From positions 4,978 through 68,977 of the forward strand of contig PBAO01000015.1 in assembly GCA_002715985.1 (NCBI GenBank): 64,000 nucleotides of DNA. The letters are read 5' to 3'. The position numbers and the translations under genes are program-made. Shown in pieces: positions 42,950-52,425 of this stretch. The DNA comes from Lysobacterales bacterium (GTDB lineage Bacteria; Pseudomonadota; Gammaproteobacteria; Nevskiales; Salinisphaeraceae). Each line of letters starts with the position of its first letter. Positions within the stretch are counted from its first letter, which is position 1. The notes under the pieces were generated by a model. The model made no database searches and was not told where the DNA came from. It saw only the letters and a list, made by a program, of their open reading frames with translations.

Positions 42950-45562
42950 GTGCCACAGACCACACGTGATTTCTGGCTGGCGTTTTTGGAAACCTTCGAA
43001 AAGGGCAAACTCGATGCCGCGTTCGAAGCCGGCTGGCAGGATATGCTGGCCGCCAACGCGCCCGAGCTACCCGGCGTATTGCGGCACATCGCGGCCCATC
43101 TGGGCGTTACACCACGCCAGCTACGCAAGATGGCCCCGCGGCGACGGGCACGCTGGCTCTTGCCCAAGCTCCCGGACATCAGGCTGCTCATGGAATACGT
43201 CACCGATGCTTATTATCTTCGTCGGCGCGGGCGATCGGTGAGCCGATTTCTTGATCTTTTGGGCAAGCCGCACGACGAACGCAACGTTGTGGCGAAAAAC
43301 ATATCCTTGCCCGCAGCCGATGACGTATTCGCCGCAGTCGAGCGCTGTATGGTCGAGGCGCGCTCGGTGCGAGCGATTTACCGCTATCTCGCGCTGCAGT
43401 CGGCGCTCGTCATGGACTGGCAACACCGGGCACGTGGGGCAATCGCGCATATCGAGGCCTGTCATCCCAATCTCGCAACCAGCTTTGACGACGATTACAG
43501 CGTGCCCGTCGAGCCGAGCGAGGCCGAACAGCGCCAGCAGACGATCGCTGACCTTGAAGCCGCGCTCGCCACCGCAATTGCCGCCGATCAGTACGGCACG
43601 GGCGTCGTCGATACAGCCACGCGCCTGTTGGCCGAGGCGCCGAGCCACGCCGAGGCAGCGTGTGCATTGGGGCGCTGCCGGGCCGGCAATCAGAAGACAT
43701 GCGAGGTGGCAGGCGCGGCCACGACGTGCATCGCCCGTGATTGGCTTTTGATGGCTTATCTCGTCGAAACACAGGCAGGCGCGCCGGCGGTCGTATTCGA
43801 CGCCCGGGCACAGGCGCACCGCAAACATCTTCTGGATATCGCCGGCCGCGGCGAAGCGCCGGCAGGATGGGCCGCCGATCAATTGCTTGCCCCGCTCTGG
43901 CGGGCCGGGCACGGCGACGTTGTGGTTCGGTTGGTTCAAACCGTGTTTTCAGCCCTTGGCCAGAGTAATCGCCGGGCCGTGCTCGACTGGGTGGACGATG
44001 GATCATCGACCGATCCGATCATTCATCGCGGCCTGCTCGATGCGCTCGTGGTGCACGTCGAGACTGTCAAGGGCGCACCGATCGGCGAGCTGGGCCTGGC
44101 GGCCGGACGACGGCTGGCACGACGCCTGAACCGCGAGGGTCACTACGCAGTGGCCGCGCGTCGCTACCGTGTTCTGCAGCGATACGACAAAAGCGATTCG
44201 CTACGCCTGGAAACGGTTCTGAACGATCTCGAGGCCGACGCCGTCGATACGGTCGTTGGCATGATTCTCGCCGGCGATGCCTCGTCCTGGCGTGCCCGTC
44301 TTGCCGGCGTAGAAAAACCGCTCTGTCGGTTGGCGCGTATCGATGATCCGGCGTTGGCCGGCCCGGCGGCCTATCTTCTGGCGGTATACGGCTGGCTGGC
44401 GATGAACCGGGCGCGTCCGCCGCGGCGGGTGGCCGCCCGCCTTGCCGAGGCCTTGCGCCACAGCGCCGGCGGCTCGAGCACGTCGTTATGGGCAGCACAC
44501 GCTTGTTATCTGCATCGGTTGGCGGCCTTTCAGCGCCGGCGGTGTGGCGGCCCGGGCCTGCCGCCACTCGACTGTCATCGGCTTGGCCCGCTCGTGGGGC
44601 GGCTCTCCGGCACGCACTGGCGTGCCCTTTTTCGGGCGGCCGACCGGGCCGATACCGCGCACGCCACGGTGCTTGCCCAGTGGTTGATCGAGCAGTCTGT
44701 CGATCTGCCGATACGGCCCGGCCTGCATCGTGTTTATCTGGAACACAGCCCGGCGATCCGAGAACATTGGACACGGCGAGCCACGGCCTGCGACATCAAG
44801 CCGGCTCAAGCGGTGTTGGTCGAGTGCCGACTTGTCGAGGCCCATCAGGCAACAGACGAGATCGAAGCCGCGCGCGCTGCGCTGGATCGCCTGGAACGAT
44901 GGGCCGAGCGACCGGCACCGGCCGCCACGATTGCAGCCTGGCTCGACGCCGGGGCCGAGCTGCGCCCGGCGTGGTCCCGGCGCTCGATTCTGTGGTTCCG
45001 CCTGCGCCTGGCCCGCTACTGCCATGATCGGGCCAGTCTGCCGGCCATACTCACGCGGCTGTTCTACACGATTCGTGATACGGACCGCTTCGGCGCCGGC
45101 GAGCTGATCGCCCTGGCACGCGACTGGGAACTGGCGGATGTTGCCGATCGGCTGGCAGCTGCGCTGCCCCCGGATACGGCCGAACAGAACACCGACGATG
45201 CGCCGGTGGCTTCTGCTGCACCGGTATCGATCGTGTTCGTCGGTGGCAACGAGGTCCAGGCCCGTCGCGACGATGCCGCGCGTGACCGGCTGCTTGCCGA
45301 GGACCCGGGCATAACAGCCACGTTTCATCATGTGGGCTGGGACGCCCACTGGGCACGCCGCCTGCCGCAGCTGCTGGCTACCTGCAACAACGCCGACGCC
45401 GTCGTGCTCATGCCGTATATCCGAACGCACTTCGGCCGCGCCGTGCGCGCCGGGCTGGAACGCCCCTGGATCGCCTGCCCGGGCACGGGCACGGATGCCA
45501 TGGTTCGCAGCATCCGCCATGCCGGGCGCGTGGCGCGCCGCCGGCATGGCAATGCCGGCTAG
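42950..45562 (+). CDS. Large helical protein of unknown function with DUF2325-like C-terminal domain
   Basis: An 870-residue soluble protein without signal peptide or membrane segments. Residues 1-750 are almost all predicted helix, rich in Ala, Arg and Leu, resembling degenerate TPR/solenoid repeats (for example AARRYRVLQRYDKSDSLRLE). The last 110 residues form a separate alpha/beta unit. It starts VSIVFVGGNEVQARRDDAAR, continues NADAVVLMPYIRTHFGRAVRAG and ends IACPGTGTDAMVRSIRHAG. This pattern resembles DUF2325: a glycine pair after the first strand, an aspartate-containing middle strand and a late Thr/Ser-rich turn. The start is GTG at 42950 with no visible ribosome binding site. The 248 bases upstream hold nothing I recognise. 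The stop overlaps convergent apbC by 4 bases. Confidence 0.7.
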   Translation: MPQTTRDFWLAFLETFEKGKLDAAFEAGWQDMLAANAPELPGVLRHIAAHLGVTPRQLRKMAPRRRARWLLPKLPDIRLLMEYVTDAYYLRRRGRSVSRFLDLLGKPHDERNVVAKNISLPAADDVFAAVERCMVEARSVRAIYRYLALQSALVMDWQHRARGAIAHIEACHPNLATSFDDDYSVPVEPSEAEQRQQTIADLEAALATAIAADQYGTGVVDTATRLLAEAPSHAEAACALGRCRAGNQKTCEVAGAATTCIARDWLLMAYLVETQAGAPAVVFDARAQAHRKHLLDIAGRGEAPAGWAADQLLAPLWRAGHGDVVVRLVQTVFSALGQSNRRAVLDWVDDGSSTDPIIHRGLLDALVVHVETVKGAPIGELGLAAGRRLARRLNREGHYAVAARRYRVLQRYDKSDSLRLETVLNDLEADAVDTVVGMILAGDASSWRARLAGVEKPLCRLARIDDPALAGPAAYLLAVYGWLAMNRARPPRRVAARLAEALRHSAGGSSTSLWAAHACYLHRLAAFQRRRCGGPGLPPLDCHRLGPLVGRLSGTHWRALFRAADRADTAHATVLAQWLIEQSVDLPIRPGLHRVYLEHSPAIREHWTRRATACDIKPAQAVLVECRLVEAHQATDEIEAARAALDRLERWAERPAPAATIAAWLDAGAELRPAWSRRSILWFRLRLARYCHDRASLPAILTRLFYTIRDTDRFGAGELIALARDWELADVADRLAAALPPDTAEQNTDDAPVASAAPVSIVFVGGNEVQARRDDAARDRLLAEDPGITATFHHVGWDAHWARRLPQLLATCNNADAVVLMPYIRTHFGRAVRAGLERPWIACPGTGTDAMVRSIRHAGRVARRRHGNAG

Positions 45563-46650
45563 TTCTCCTCGACCTTGATATTCGGGAACTTGCTGGCGTA
45601 ATCCTTTTTCTGGCGCGCCAGACGGGCGCTGGTGCGGCGCGCGATATCGAAGTACGCCGCGGCCACCTGGGACTCGGGCGCGGCCACCACGCTGGGCGTA
45701 CCGGCATCGGCGTTCTCGCGGATGCTGATATCCAGGGGCAGCTGGCCGAGCAGCGTGGTGTCGTAGTCGTCGGCCAGGGTCTGGCCGCCGTGCTCACCGA
45801 AGATATGCTCCTCGTGGCCACACTGTGAGCAGATATGCGTGCTCATGTTCTCCACGATACCCAACACCGGCACGTTGACCTTCTTGAACATCTCTACGCC
45901 CTTGCGCGCATCGATGAGCGAGAGATCCTGCGGTGTCGTGACCACCACGGCCCCCGAGACCGGGATCTTCTGGGCCAGAGTCAGCTGGATATCGCCGGTG
46001 CCCGGCGGCAGGTCGATGATCAGATAATCCAGATCCGCCCAGGCGCTCTGGAACAGCATCTGCTGGAGTGCCGAGGTGACCATCGGCCCGCGCAGGATGG
46101 CCGGGCTGTCCTTGTCGATGAGATAACCGATCGACATGGTCTGGATCCCGTGCGCCTCGACCGGCAGCAGCGTGTTCTCGCCGGCGGCCTTGGCCTTGGT
46201 GTCCATGCCCATCAGCCGCGGCTGGCTGGGGCCATAGATATCGGCATCCAGCAGGCCGACGTTGGCCCCGTCGGCCTTGAGCGCCAGCGCGAGGTTGGCC
46301 GCGACGGTGGATTTGCCCACGCCGCCCTTGGCCGAGGCCACGGCAATGATATTGGCCACGCCGTCGATGCGCTTGATGCTCGGCTGCACGGCCCGTGCTT
46401 GCACGGAGAAGCCCACCGTCACATCGGCCTGGGTCACGCCGTCCATGCCCTGGAGCGCGGTCTGGACCTGCTCGGCCAGGCGCTGGCCGTGATCGCCACA
46501 GGGAAAGCCCATATCGAGCTCGAGCGTGACGTGGCCGTTGTCGATCTCCAGCGAACGCACGGTTCGTGCGCTGGCCAGGTCGGTATCCAGATGCGGTTCG
46601 TGAATCGTCGCCAGTTTGGCTTCGATATCTTGTCTCAGCGTATCGCTCAT
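45559..46650 (-). CDS. apbC: Iron-sulfur cluster carrier ATPase ApbC (Mrp/NBP35 family)
   Basis: A 363-residue P-loop ATPase that binds and delivers Fe-S clusters. The N-terminal DUF59/MIP18-like domain (residues 1-90) precedes the deviant Walker A motif ASAKGGVGKST near residue 105. The cluster-binding C-x-x-C is in HICSQCGHEEHIFG. ATG at 46650 gives the standard start MSDTLRQDIEAKL. The gene is divergent from metG, the usual arrangement. dcd, its frequent downstream neighbour, is displaced by two opposite-strand genes. Confidence 0.96.
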   Translation of the reverse strand: MSDTLRQDIEAKLATIHEPHLDTDLASARTVRSLEIDNGHVTLELDMGFPCGDHGQRLAEQVQTALQGMDGVTQADVTVGFSVQARAVQPSIKRIDGVANIIAVASAKGGVGKSTVAANLALALKADGANVGLLDADIYGPSQPRLMGMDTKAKAAGENTLLPVEAHGIQTMSIGYLIDKDSPAILRGPMVTSALQQMLFQSAWADLDYLIIDLPPGTGDIQLTLAQKIPVSGAVVVTTPQDLSLIDARKGVEMFKKVNVPVLGIVENMSTHICSQCGHEEHIFGEHGGQTLADDYDTTLLGQLPLDISIRENADAGTPSVVAAPESQVAAAYFDIARRTSARLARQKKDYASKFPNIKVEEN

Positions 46651-46789
46651 GGGGCTTTGCCGATGGTCGGGCAAATGATGATGATCACGATGATAGCAAT
46701 TCGCGCCGCCAGAGCGGTGGCCGCCGGCCGTGGCCTGGCTGGGCTATGGCATACTGCGCGGCTGACTTGACGGCGTCCGCGACACGACC

Positions 46790-48850
46790 ATGGCACGCGA
46801 TATTCTCGTTACATCCGCCCTGCCCTACGCCAACGGCGCAACCCATCTGGGCCATATGCTCGAGCATATCCAGACCGATATCTGGGTGCGTTTTCAAAAG
46901 CAGCGCGGTCACAACTGTATCGCAGTCTGCGGCGACGATGCCCACGGCACGCCGATCATGCTCAAGGCCCGCGATGCGGGGATCACCCCCGAAGAGCTGA
47001 TTGCCGGCGTGTCCGCCGAGCGCCAGCGTGATTTCGCCGATTTCCATGTGGTCTACGACAAGTACCACTCGACCCATTCGGACGAAAACCGCGAGCTGTC
47101 GAGCGCGATCTACAACAAGCTCAAGGACGCCGGCCACATGACCAGCCGGACCATCAAACAGGCGTTCGATCCCGAGCAGCAGATGTTCCTGCCGGATCGT
47201 TTCATCCGCGGCGAGTGCCCGAAATGTGGCGCGCCCGATCAGTATGGCGATGCCTGCGAGGCCTGCGGGGCGACCTATCAGCCCACGGAGCTGGGCAACC
47301 CGGTCTCGGTTCTGTCCGGGGCGACACCGGTCGAGCGCGAGTCCGAGCATTATTTCTTCAAGCTGGCGGATTTCGAGGCCTTCCTGCGCGACTGGACGCG
47401 TAGTGATCATCTCCAGGAAGCCATCACCCGCAAGCTGGACGAGTGGTTTACCGCCGGCCTGCGCGACTGGGACATCTCGCGCGATGCGCCTTATTTCGGC
47501 TTTCAGATCCCCGGCACCGAAGACAAGTATTTCTATGTCTGGCTGGATGCGCCGATCGGTTACATGGCGGCTTTCCAGGCACTGGTGGACGAGCGGGCCG
47601 ATCTGTCCTTCGACGGCTTCTGGGGCCAGGAGTCGACCGCCGAGCTGTATCACTTCATCGGCAAGGACATCGTCTATTTCCATGCGCTGTTCTGGCCGGC
47701 CATGCTGGAAGGCGCGGGCTATCGCACGCCCACGGCGATCCATGCCCATGGGTTTGTCACCGTCAACGGCGAGAAGATGAGCAAGTCGCGCGGGACATTC
47801 ATCAAGGCCCGCACCTGGCTGGATCACATCGAGCCGGAGTTTTTGCGCTATTACTTTGCGGCCAAGCTCACGCATCGGGTCGAGGACCTGGATCTCAACT
47901 TTGACGACTTCATGGCCCGGATCAACTCCGATCTGGTCGGCAAGTACGTCAATATCGCCTCGCGCTCGGCCAATTTCATCACCAAGCGTTTCAACGGGCG
48001 ACTGGCCGGCGAGCTGGATCGCCCCGAGCTGGCCCAGCGTTTCGCCGACGAGGGCGAGACCATAGCGGCACACTTCGAAGCCCGGCGCTACTCCCAGGCC
48101 ATTCGCGCGATCATGGCACTGGCCGACGAGGCCAATGCCTATGTCGCCGAGCGCGCGCCCTGGCAGCTGGCCAAGGAAGACGGCCGCGAGGCCGAGCTAC
48201 AGGCGATCTGTACGACCGCGCTCGAGCTGTTCCGTCAGCTCACGATCTATCTCAAGCCCGTGCTGCCGGCCACGGCCGAGCGCGCCGAGGCGTTTCTGCA
48301 GGTGGCCCCGCTGACCTGGGCCGATCTCAAACAGCCGCTGCTGGACCACAAGATCGCCAAGTTCAAGCCGCTGCTGCGCCGGGTGGAACAGCCGGCCATC
48401 GACAAGATGATCGAGGCCAGCAAGGACGATCTGGCGGCGGCCGCCGCGCCGGCCACAGAGGCCCAGGCCGAGCCGAAGAAGACAGCCAAGGCCGAGAACA
48501 AAGAGTCCGATGCGCCCACGCCGGACGACGGCATCATTGGCATCGAGGATTTCGCAAAGGTCGATCTGCGGGTCGCCAAAGTGGTGGCGGCCGATCATGT
48601 CGAGGGCGCGGACAAGCTGCTGAAGCTGACGCTGGATGTCGGCGAGCTGGGCCAGCGTCAGGTCTTTGCCGGCATCAAATCGGCCTATGCCCCGGAAACC
48701 CTGGAAGGCCGACATGTCGCGCTGGTGGCCAACCTGGCCCCGCGCAAGATGCGCTTTGGCATCTCCGAAGGCATGGTGCTGGCCGCCGGCGACAGCCCCC
48801 ACGTGCTGGCCCCCGACGAAGGCGCCAAGCCGGGGGATCGAATCAAGTAG
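46790..48850 (+). CDS. metG: Methionyl-tRNA synthetase
   Basis: A 686-residue class I synthetase. The HIGH-type motif is [15 protein letters not shown] at residues about 11-25. A zinc knuckle with CPKCG and CEACG lies near residues 144-160, and the KMSKS motif in [14 protein letters not shown] near residue 330. The C-terminal Trbp111-like dimerisation/tRNA-binding domain (from about residue 585, [23 protein letters not shown] as location) follows an Ala/Glu/Lys linker. It is therefore the long, dimeric form. It is divergent from apbC. Confidence 0.98.
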   Translation: MARDILVTSALPYANGATHLGHMLEHIQTDIWVRFQKQRGHNCIAVCGDDAHGTPIMLKARDAGITPEELIAGVSAERQRDFADFHVVYDKYHSTHSDENRELSSAIYNKLKDAGHMTSRTIKQAFDPEQQMFLPDRFIRGECPKCGAPDQYGDACEACGATYQPTELGNPVSVLSGATPVERESEHYFFKLADFEAFLRDWTRSDHLQEAITRKLDEWFTAGLRDWDISRDAPYFGFQIPGTEDKYFYVWLDAPIGYMAAFQALVDERADLSFDGFWGQESTAELYHFIGKDIVYFHALFWPAMLEGAGYRTPTAIHAHGFVTVNGEKMSKSRGTFIKARTWLDHIEPEFLRYYFAAKLTHRVEDLDLNFDDFMARINSDLVGKYVNIASRSANFITKRFNGRLAGELDRPELAQRFADEGETIAAHFEARRYSQAIRAIMALADEANAYVAERAPWQLAKEDGREAELQAICTTALELFRQLTIYLKPVLPATAERAEAFLQVAPLTWADLKQPLLDHKIAKFKPLLRRVEQPAIDKMIEASKDDLAAAAAPATEAQAEPKKTAKAENKESDAPTPDDGIIGIEDFAKVDLRVAKVVAADHVEGADKLLKLTLDVGELGQRQVFAGIKSAYAPETLEGRHVALVANLAPRKMRFGISEGMVLAAGDSPHVLAPDEGAKPGDRIK

Positions 48851-48870
48851 TTCGGCGTGTTTCAAGCCAG

Positions 48871-48985
48871 TCCGCAGATGAGCGCTGATCGGAGACCGAC
48901 ATGAAGCACGACATCGGTGCCGACGCGGGTCTGACACAGATCGATGGTCGTCGTTGGCGTGCTCGACGTTCATCGAGCGGATTGT
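48871..48985. repeat. Dispersed intergenic repeat, copy 3 (degenerate)
   Basis: In the 177-bp gap between metG and the RnfB-like gene, TCCGCAGATGAGCGCTGAT (48871-48889) resembles the left arm of the repeat at 30.7 kb. About 75 bases later, CGTTCATCGAGCGGAT (48967-48982) resembles the inverted right arm. Matches are weaker than in the other copies, so membership is tentative. Confidence 0.4.
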
Positions 48986-49027
48986 CTTCACGACCGATGC
49001 CTTGGCGCATGAGCGGAGCGATGAGCG

Positions 49028-49690
49028 ATGACTGACGCGTTCGTGAACGACATCGACGCGCTATTGCCACAGACCCAGTGTCGACGCTGTGGTTATGACG
49101 GTTGCCGACCTTACGCCGAAGCGATCGCCGCCGGCGAAACCGATATCAATCGCTGCCCGCCCGGCGGGCCGGAGACGGTCGAGGCCTTGGCCACGCTGAC
49201 CGGTCACACCGTCAAACCGATCGATCCGGAATGTGGCGATGCCAGCGTGGCCAAGGTCGCCTTCATCCGTGAAGCCGAGTGTATCGGCTGTACCCGTTGT
49301 ATCCAGGTCTGTCCGACCGATGCCATCGCCGGGGCCGCCAAGCAGATGCACACCGTGATCGGTGCCGACTGCACGGGTTGCGAACTGTGCGTGCCGGCCT
49401 GCCCGGTAGACTGTATCGACATGCCGGAATCCACGGCCGAAACCGGCCAGCCACTCTGGCCGCCGCCGCGTGCGATTGACGCCGAGCGCGCCGCCCGTGC
49501 CCGCGACCTGTTCGAGGCCCGCCAGGCACGCCTGAACATGACCACCACGCGCCGACGGCGAGCCAACCGACACGACCAGACCTACGACGCCCGCGAAGAC
49601 GCCATCGCCACCTCACCGGAAAAACAATCGACGATCGCCGATGCCATCGCTCGGGCCAGGGCCCGTCGTGCGTCACGCGAGAATGAATAA
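49028..49690 (+). CDS. Stand-alone RnfB/RsxB-like ferredoxin
   Basis: A 220-residue iron-sulfur protein. An N-terminal RnfB-type Fe-S domain has cysteines in [16 protein letters not shown] and RCPPGG (residues about 17-45). Two [4Fe-4S] ferredoxin motifs follow: [12 protein letters not shown] and [12 protein letters not shown]. The C-terminal 60 residues are rich in Arg and Ala and charged. The N-terminal membrane helix of true RnfB is missing, and no rnfA, C, D, G or E gene is nearby. GGAG at 49015-49018 is 9 bases before the ATG. Similar short RnfB-like proteins next to nth are known in beta- and gammaproteobacteria; the electron partner is unknown. Confidence 0.88.
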   Translation: MTDAFVNDIDALLPQTQCRRCGYDGCRPYAEAIAAGETDINRCPPGGPETVEALATLTGHTVKPIDPECGDASVAKVAFIREAECIGCTRCIQVCPTDAIAGAAKQMHTVIGADCTGCELCVPACPVDCIDMPESTAETGQPLWPPPRAIDAERAARARDLFEARQARLNMTTTRRRRANRHDQTYDAREDAIATSPEKQSTIADAIARARARRASRENE

Positions 49691-49730
49691 TCGTCTGCAA
49701 CTGAACGCGCATACGAGAGAAGAAGACACT

Positions 49731-49879
49731 CCACCGATTGACGCAGATGGCCGCAGATAAAAGAGAGATGATTTCTAGGCGTTTCGTGACTGCAGAGCGC
49801 TCTCATTCTTCTGTCTTCCATCTGATTTCAGTCGGCGCCAACCGGCGTGCACCAGCGGATAAATGCCTGTATTTATTCA
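49731..49879. repeat. Dispersed intergenic repeat, copy 4
   Basis: The 239-bp gap upstream of nth contains GACGCAGATGGCCGCAGAT at its left. At its right is a segment whose reverse strand reads ATACAGGCATTTATCCGC, then GGCGCCGACTGAAATCAGAT and GAAGACAGAA. The right arm matches copy 1 (ACAGGCATTTA and GGCGCCGACT) and copy 2 (GAAGACAGAA). It ends about 50 bases before the nth start. Confidence 0.65.
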
Positions 49880-49929
49880 TTGGCGTTCATGCGCGGACTG
49901 AAAAAACGCGCCTCCAGGCCCGATAACCC

Positions 49930-50580
49930 ATGAACAAAGACAAACGCACGGCGATCTTCGAACGGCTCAAATCGGCCAACCCGGCGCCCCGGACCGAACT
50001 GGAATACAGCTCGAATTTCGAGCTGCTGATCGCCGTGATTCTCTCGGCCCAGGCCACGGATGTCGGTGTGAACAAGGCCACGCGCCGGCTTTATCCCGTG
50101 GCCAACACCCCGCAGGCGATCTGGGATCTGGGCGAGGCCGGGCTGATCGAGTACATCAAGACCATCGGCCTGTATCGATCCAAGGCCGCCAACGTGATCA
50201 AGACCTGTCGGGCACTGCTTGATGATCATGACGGCGTCGTGCCGGCCACGCGCGCCGAACTGGTCGCTCTGCCCGGCGTGGGCCGCAAGACCGCCAATGT
50301 GGTGCTCAATACCGCGTTCGGCCAACCCGCCATGGCCGTGGACACGCATATCTTTCGTGTGTCCAATCGTACCGGCATCGCCACCGGCAAGACGGTGCGA
50401 GCCGTCGAGGACCGACTGATGCGTCTGGTGCCAAAGCCTTATCTGCAGGATGCGCATCACTGGCTGATTCTGCACGGACGCTATACCTGTCGCGCCCGAT
50501 CACCGGCCTGTAGCGCGTGCGTGATCCTCGATCTATGTGAATATCGGCACAAGAATCTGCCCACGAACAACACGCCATGA
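49930..50580 (+). CDS. nth: Endonuclease III
   Basis: A 216-residue base-excision-repair DNA glycosylase/AP lyase for oxidised pyrimidines. The helix-hairpin-helix ALPGVGRKTANVVLN contains the catalytic lysine, and AVDTHIFRVSNR contains the catalytic aspartate. The C-terminal [4Fe-4S] cluster uses C-x6-C-x2-C-x5-C within TCRARSPACSACVILDLC. It follows the RnfB-like gene, as nth follows rnf genes in E. coli. The stop overlaps the next start as ATGA. Confidence 0.97.
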   Translation: MNKDKRTAIFERLKSANPAPRTELEYSSNFELLIAVILSAQATDVGVNKATRRLYPVANTPQAIWDLGEAGLIEYIKTIGLYRSKAANVIKTCRALLDDHDGVVPATRAELVALPGVGRKTANVVLNTAFGQPAMAVDTHIFRVSNRTGIATGKTVRAVEDRLMRLVPKPYLQDAHHWLILHGRYTCRARSPACSACVILDLCEYRHKNLPTNNTP

Positions 50581-51239
50581 CCCACACCCAGGCCGCTGCC
50601 TTTGCCCATCGCCAGACGCCGCGTATCTTCTGTATCGGGCGTAATTACGCCAAGCATATCGCCGAGTTGAACAGCACCCTGCCGGGGGCTGAATGCGTCA
50701 TCTTCATGAAGCCGCTCGCCAGCCTGGTCGCGCCCGACGATGCGCTGATGCTGCCCCTGGAGCGCGGCGAGATCCATCACGAGGCCGAGCTTGTCATCGA
50801 GATCGGCCGGGGCGGACACGAGATCCCGAGCGATTCGGCACGCGACCATATTGCAGCCCTCGGGCTGGGCCTGGATCTGACGGCCCGCGATGTCCAAACC
50901 GAGCTCAAGTCCTCCGGCGAGCCCTGGGAGCGCGCCAAGGCCTTCGAGCAGAGCGCACCGCTGGGTCCGATGACGCCGTTGACCGAAGATATCGATCTGG
51001 CCGACCTGCACTTCGAGTTGACCATCGACGGCCAGACCCGACAGGTCGGACATACCGCGAACATGATGGTCGGCATCACCCGCCTGGTGGCTGTCGTCAG
51101 CCAAACCTGGACGCTGCGCCCCGGCGATCTGATCTTCACCGGCACACCCGAAGGCGTCGGCCCGGTCGTGCCGGGACAGCGTCTGTGCCTGTCGGGCCCG
51201 CAATTCCAGCCCGCGACCTGGACGATCGGCACCTCCTGA
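50577..51239 (+). CDS. Fumarylacetoacetate hydrolase-family protein
   Basis: A 220-residue single-domain FAH-family protein like YcgM/FAHD1. Metal-binding acidic residues lie in GEIHHEAELVIEIG (the E-x-E pattern near residue 70) and in the region around GLDLTARDVQTEL. FCIGRNYAKHIAEL at the start and LIFTGTPEGVGPV near the end are family hallmarks. Members hydrolyse acylpyruvates or decarboxylate oxaloacetate. It is coupled to nth by a 4-base overlap, although the functions seem unrelated. Confidence 0.92.
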   Translation: MTHTQAAAFAHRQTPRIFCIGRNYAKHIAELNSTLPGAECVIFMKPLASLVAPDDALMLPLERGEIHHEAELVIEIGRGGHEIPSDSARDHIAALGLGLDLTARDVQTELKSSGEPWERAKAFEQSAPLGPMTPLTEDIDLADLHFELTIDGQTRQVGHTANMMVGITRLVAVVSQTWTLRPGDLIFTGTPEGVGPVVPGQRLCLSGPQFQPATWTIGTS

Positions 51240-51315
51240 TCCGAAAAGAAATCTTGTCATTTCGCCGATCCTGGAGGAGGATCAAGCTCACGGTATCGCC
51301 ACCCTGAGGCGTTGC

Positions 51316-52425
51316 TTGAGTCCCAAGAAGAAGATCATCGTGGGTGCCGGTATGGCACTGGTCGCGATCGCCGTTATCGCGATCGGTGTCTCGTACCATC
51401 TAGCCGAGCGAAACCGCCATGCCCGCAATTCGCCGCTGGTCGCTGCCAAGCAACAACAGCTGGCCAATCTGAAACAGCTCGACGCACAGATGCTCGCCCC
51501 CGGCGAAGCCGCCTGGAATCCGGCCACGCGGACAGCCACCCTGCGCGATTCAGGTCGTGCGGGCGTGGGGTTGTTCATCCGTCATACGTTTTTTCATATC
51601 GTCGGCGATATCGGCTTTGATGTCGCTACGCTTTCTGCCCTGCTCGAGCCGACAACCAGCGGCGCACCGGTCGTTCTGGACGATCCGACATCGTTCATCT
51701 TCAAGCCGCTGCACGGTGACGTGGTGATGCCGGATTCGGCACTGACCGCGCTGTTCAATGATTATCTGATCGATTATCCCGACACTCAGCTGCGGGATCT
51801 GACGATCACGAGCAGCGACGACGGCACGCTGCGCGTGACCGGCCAGACCCAGAAGATCCCCGGGCTGTGGCTGGATTTTGAAATGGCCGGGCCCGTGCGC
51901 CTGGTCGACCATCATCTGTTCGTCTACGAGCCCACCCGGATCGAGATCGCCAAGATTCCGGCCAAGGGGCTGCTCAAGGTGGTTCGTCTTCAGCTTTCCA
52001 ATCTGGTGCAGATCGATACCGAAGGCGCCGAGCTGTCGGGCGACGCCATCGTGCTCGACCTCAATCATTCCCTGCCACCGCCCACACAGGCTGTCCACGT
52101 CGCCGACATGAGGCTCGACGCCGCCGGCCTGCATCTGAGTTTTACCAGCGAGCATCGCCCGGCCTGGCCCGAGCCGGTCATCGACCGGGACAGCTATGTG
52201 CTGCTCGAAGGCGGCGATCTGAAGACCTTTCGTGCCTTGATCACGCATGTCCGGATGCAGCTGGTGGCTGCCGGCGGCGGCAAACTCGACACCTCGCTCT
52301 ATGACTATCGCCAACAGATCGTGGGCGGACATTTCCAGGCCACCCGCGCCGGCGAGCTGATCGCGTTCATGGCCCCGCTGCCACCAACGGCAAGCGCACC
52401 GTCCGAGAGCCCCGCTCATGACTGA
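51316..52425 (+). CDS. Uncharacterised membrane-anchored envelope protein, first of a paralogous pair
   Basis: A 369-residue protein with an N-terminal membrane anchor (about residues 7-28, GAGMALVAIAVIAIGVSYHL) and a large beta-rich periplasmic domain. The start is TTG at 51316, after GAGG. Alternating strands and short helices (DSALTALFNDYLIDYP, then LRVTGQTQ) recall lipid-binding proteins of the DUF2993/LmeA or TULIP type, but I cannot assign a family. The second half matches the next gene: DSYVLLEGGDLKTFRALI with a later LYDYRQQIVGG. It overlaps that gene by 8 bases, so they are a tandem duplication translated together. Confidence 0.75.
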   Translation: MSPKKKIIVGAGMALVAIAVIAIGVSYHLAERNRHARNSPLVAAKQQQLANLKQLDAQMLAPGEAAWNPATRTATLRDSGRAGVGLFIRHTFFHIVGDIGFDVATLSALLEPTTSGAPVVLDDPTSFIFKPLHGDVVMPDSALTALFNDYLIDYPDTQLRDLTITSSDDGTLRVTGQTQKIPGLWLDFEMAGPVRLVDHHLFVYEPTRIEIAKIPAKGLLKVVRLQLSNLVQIDTEGAELSGDAIVLDLNHSLPPPTQAVHVADMRLDAAGLHLSFTSEHRPAWPEPVIDRDSYVLLEGGDLKTFRALITHVRMQLVAAGGGKLDTSLYDYRQQIVGGHFQATRAGELIAFMAPLPPTASAPSESPAHD

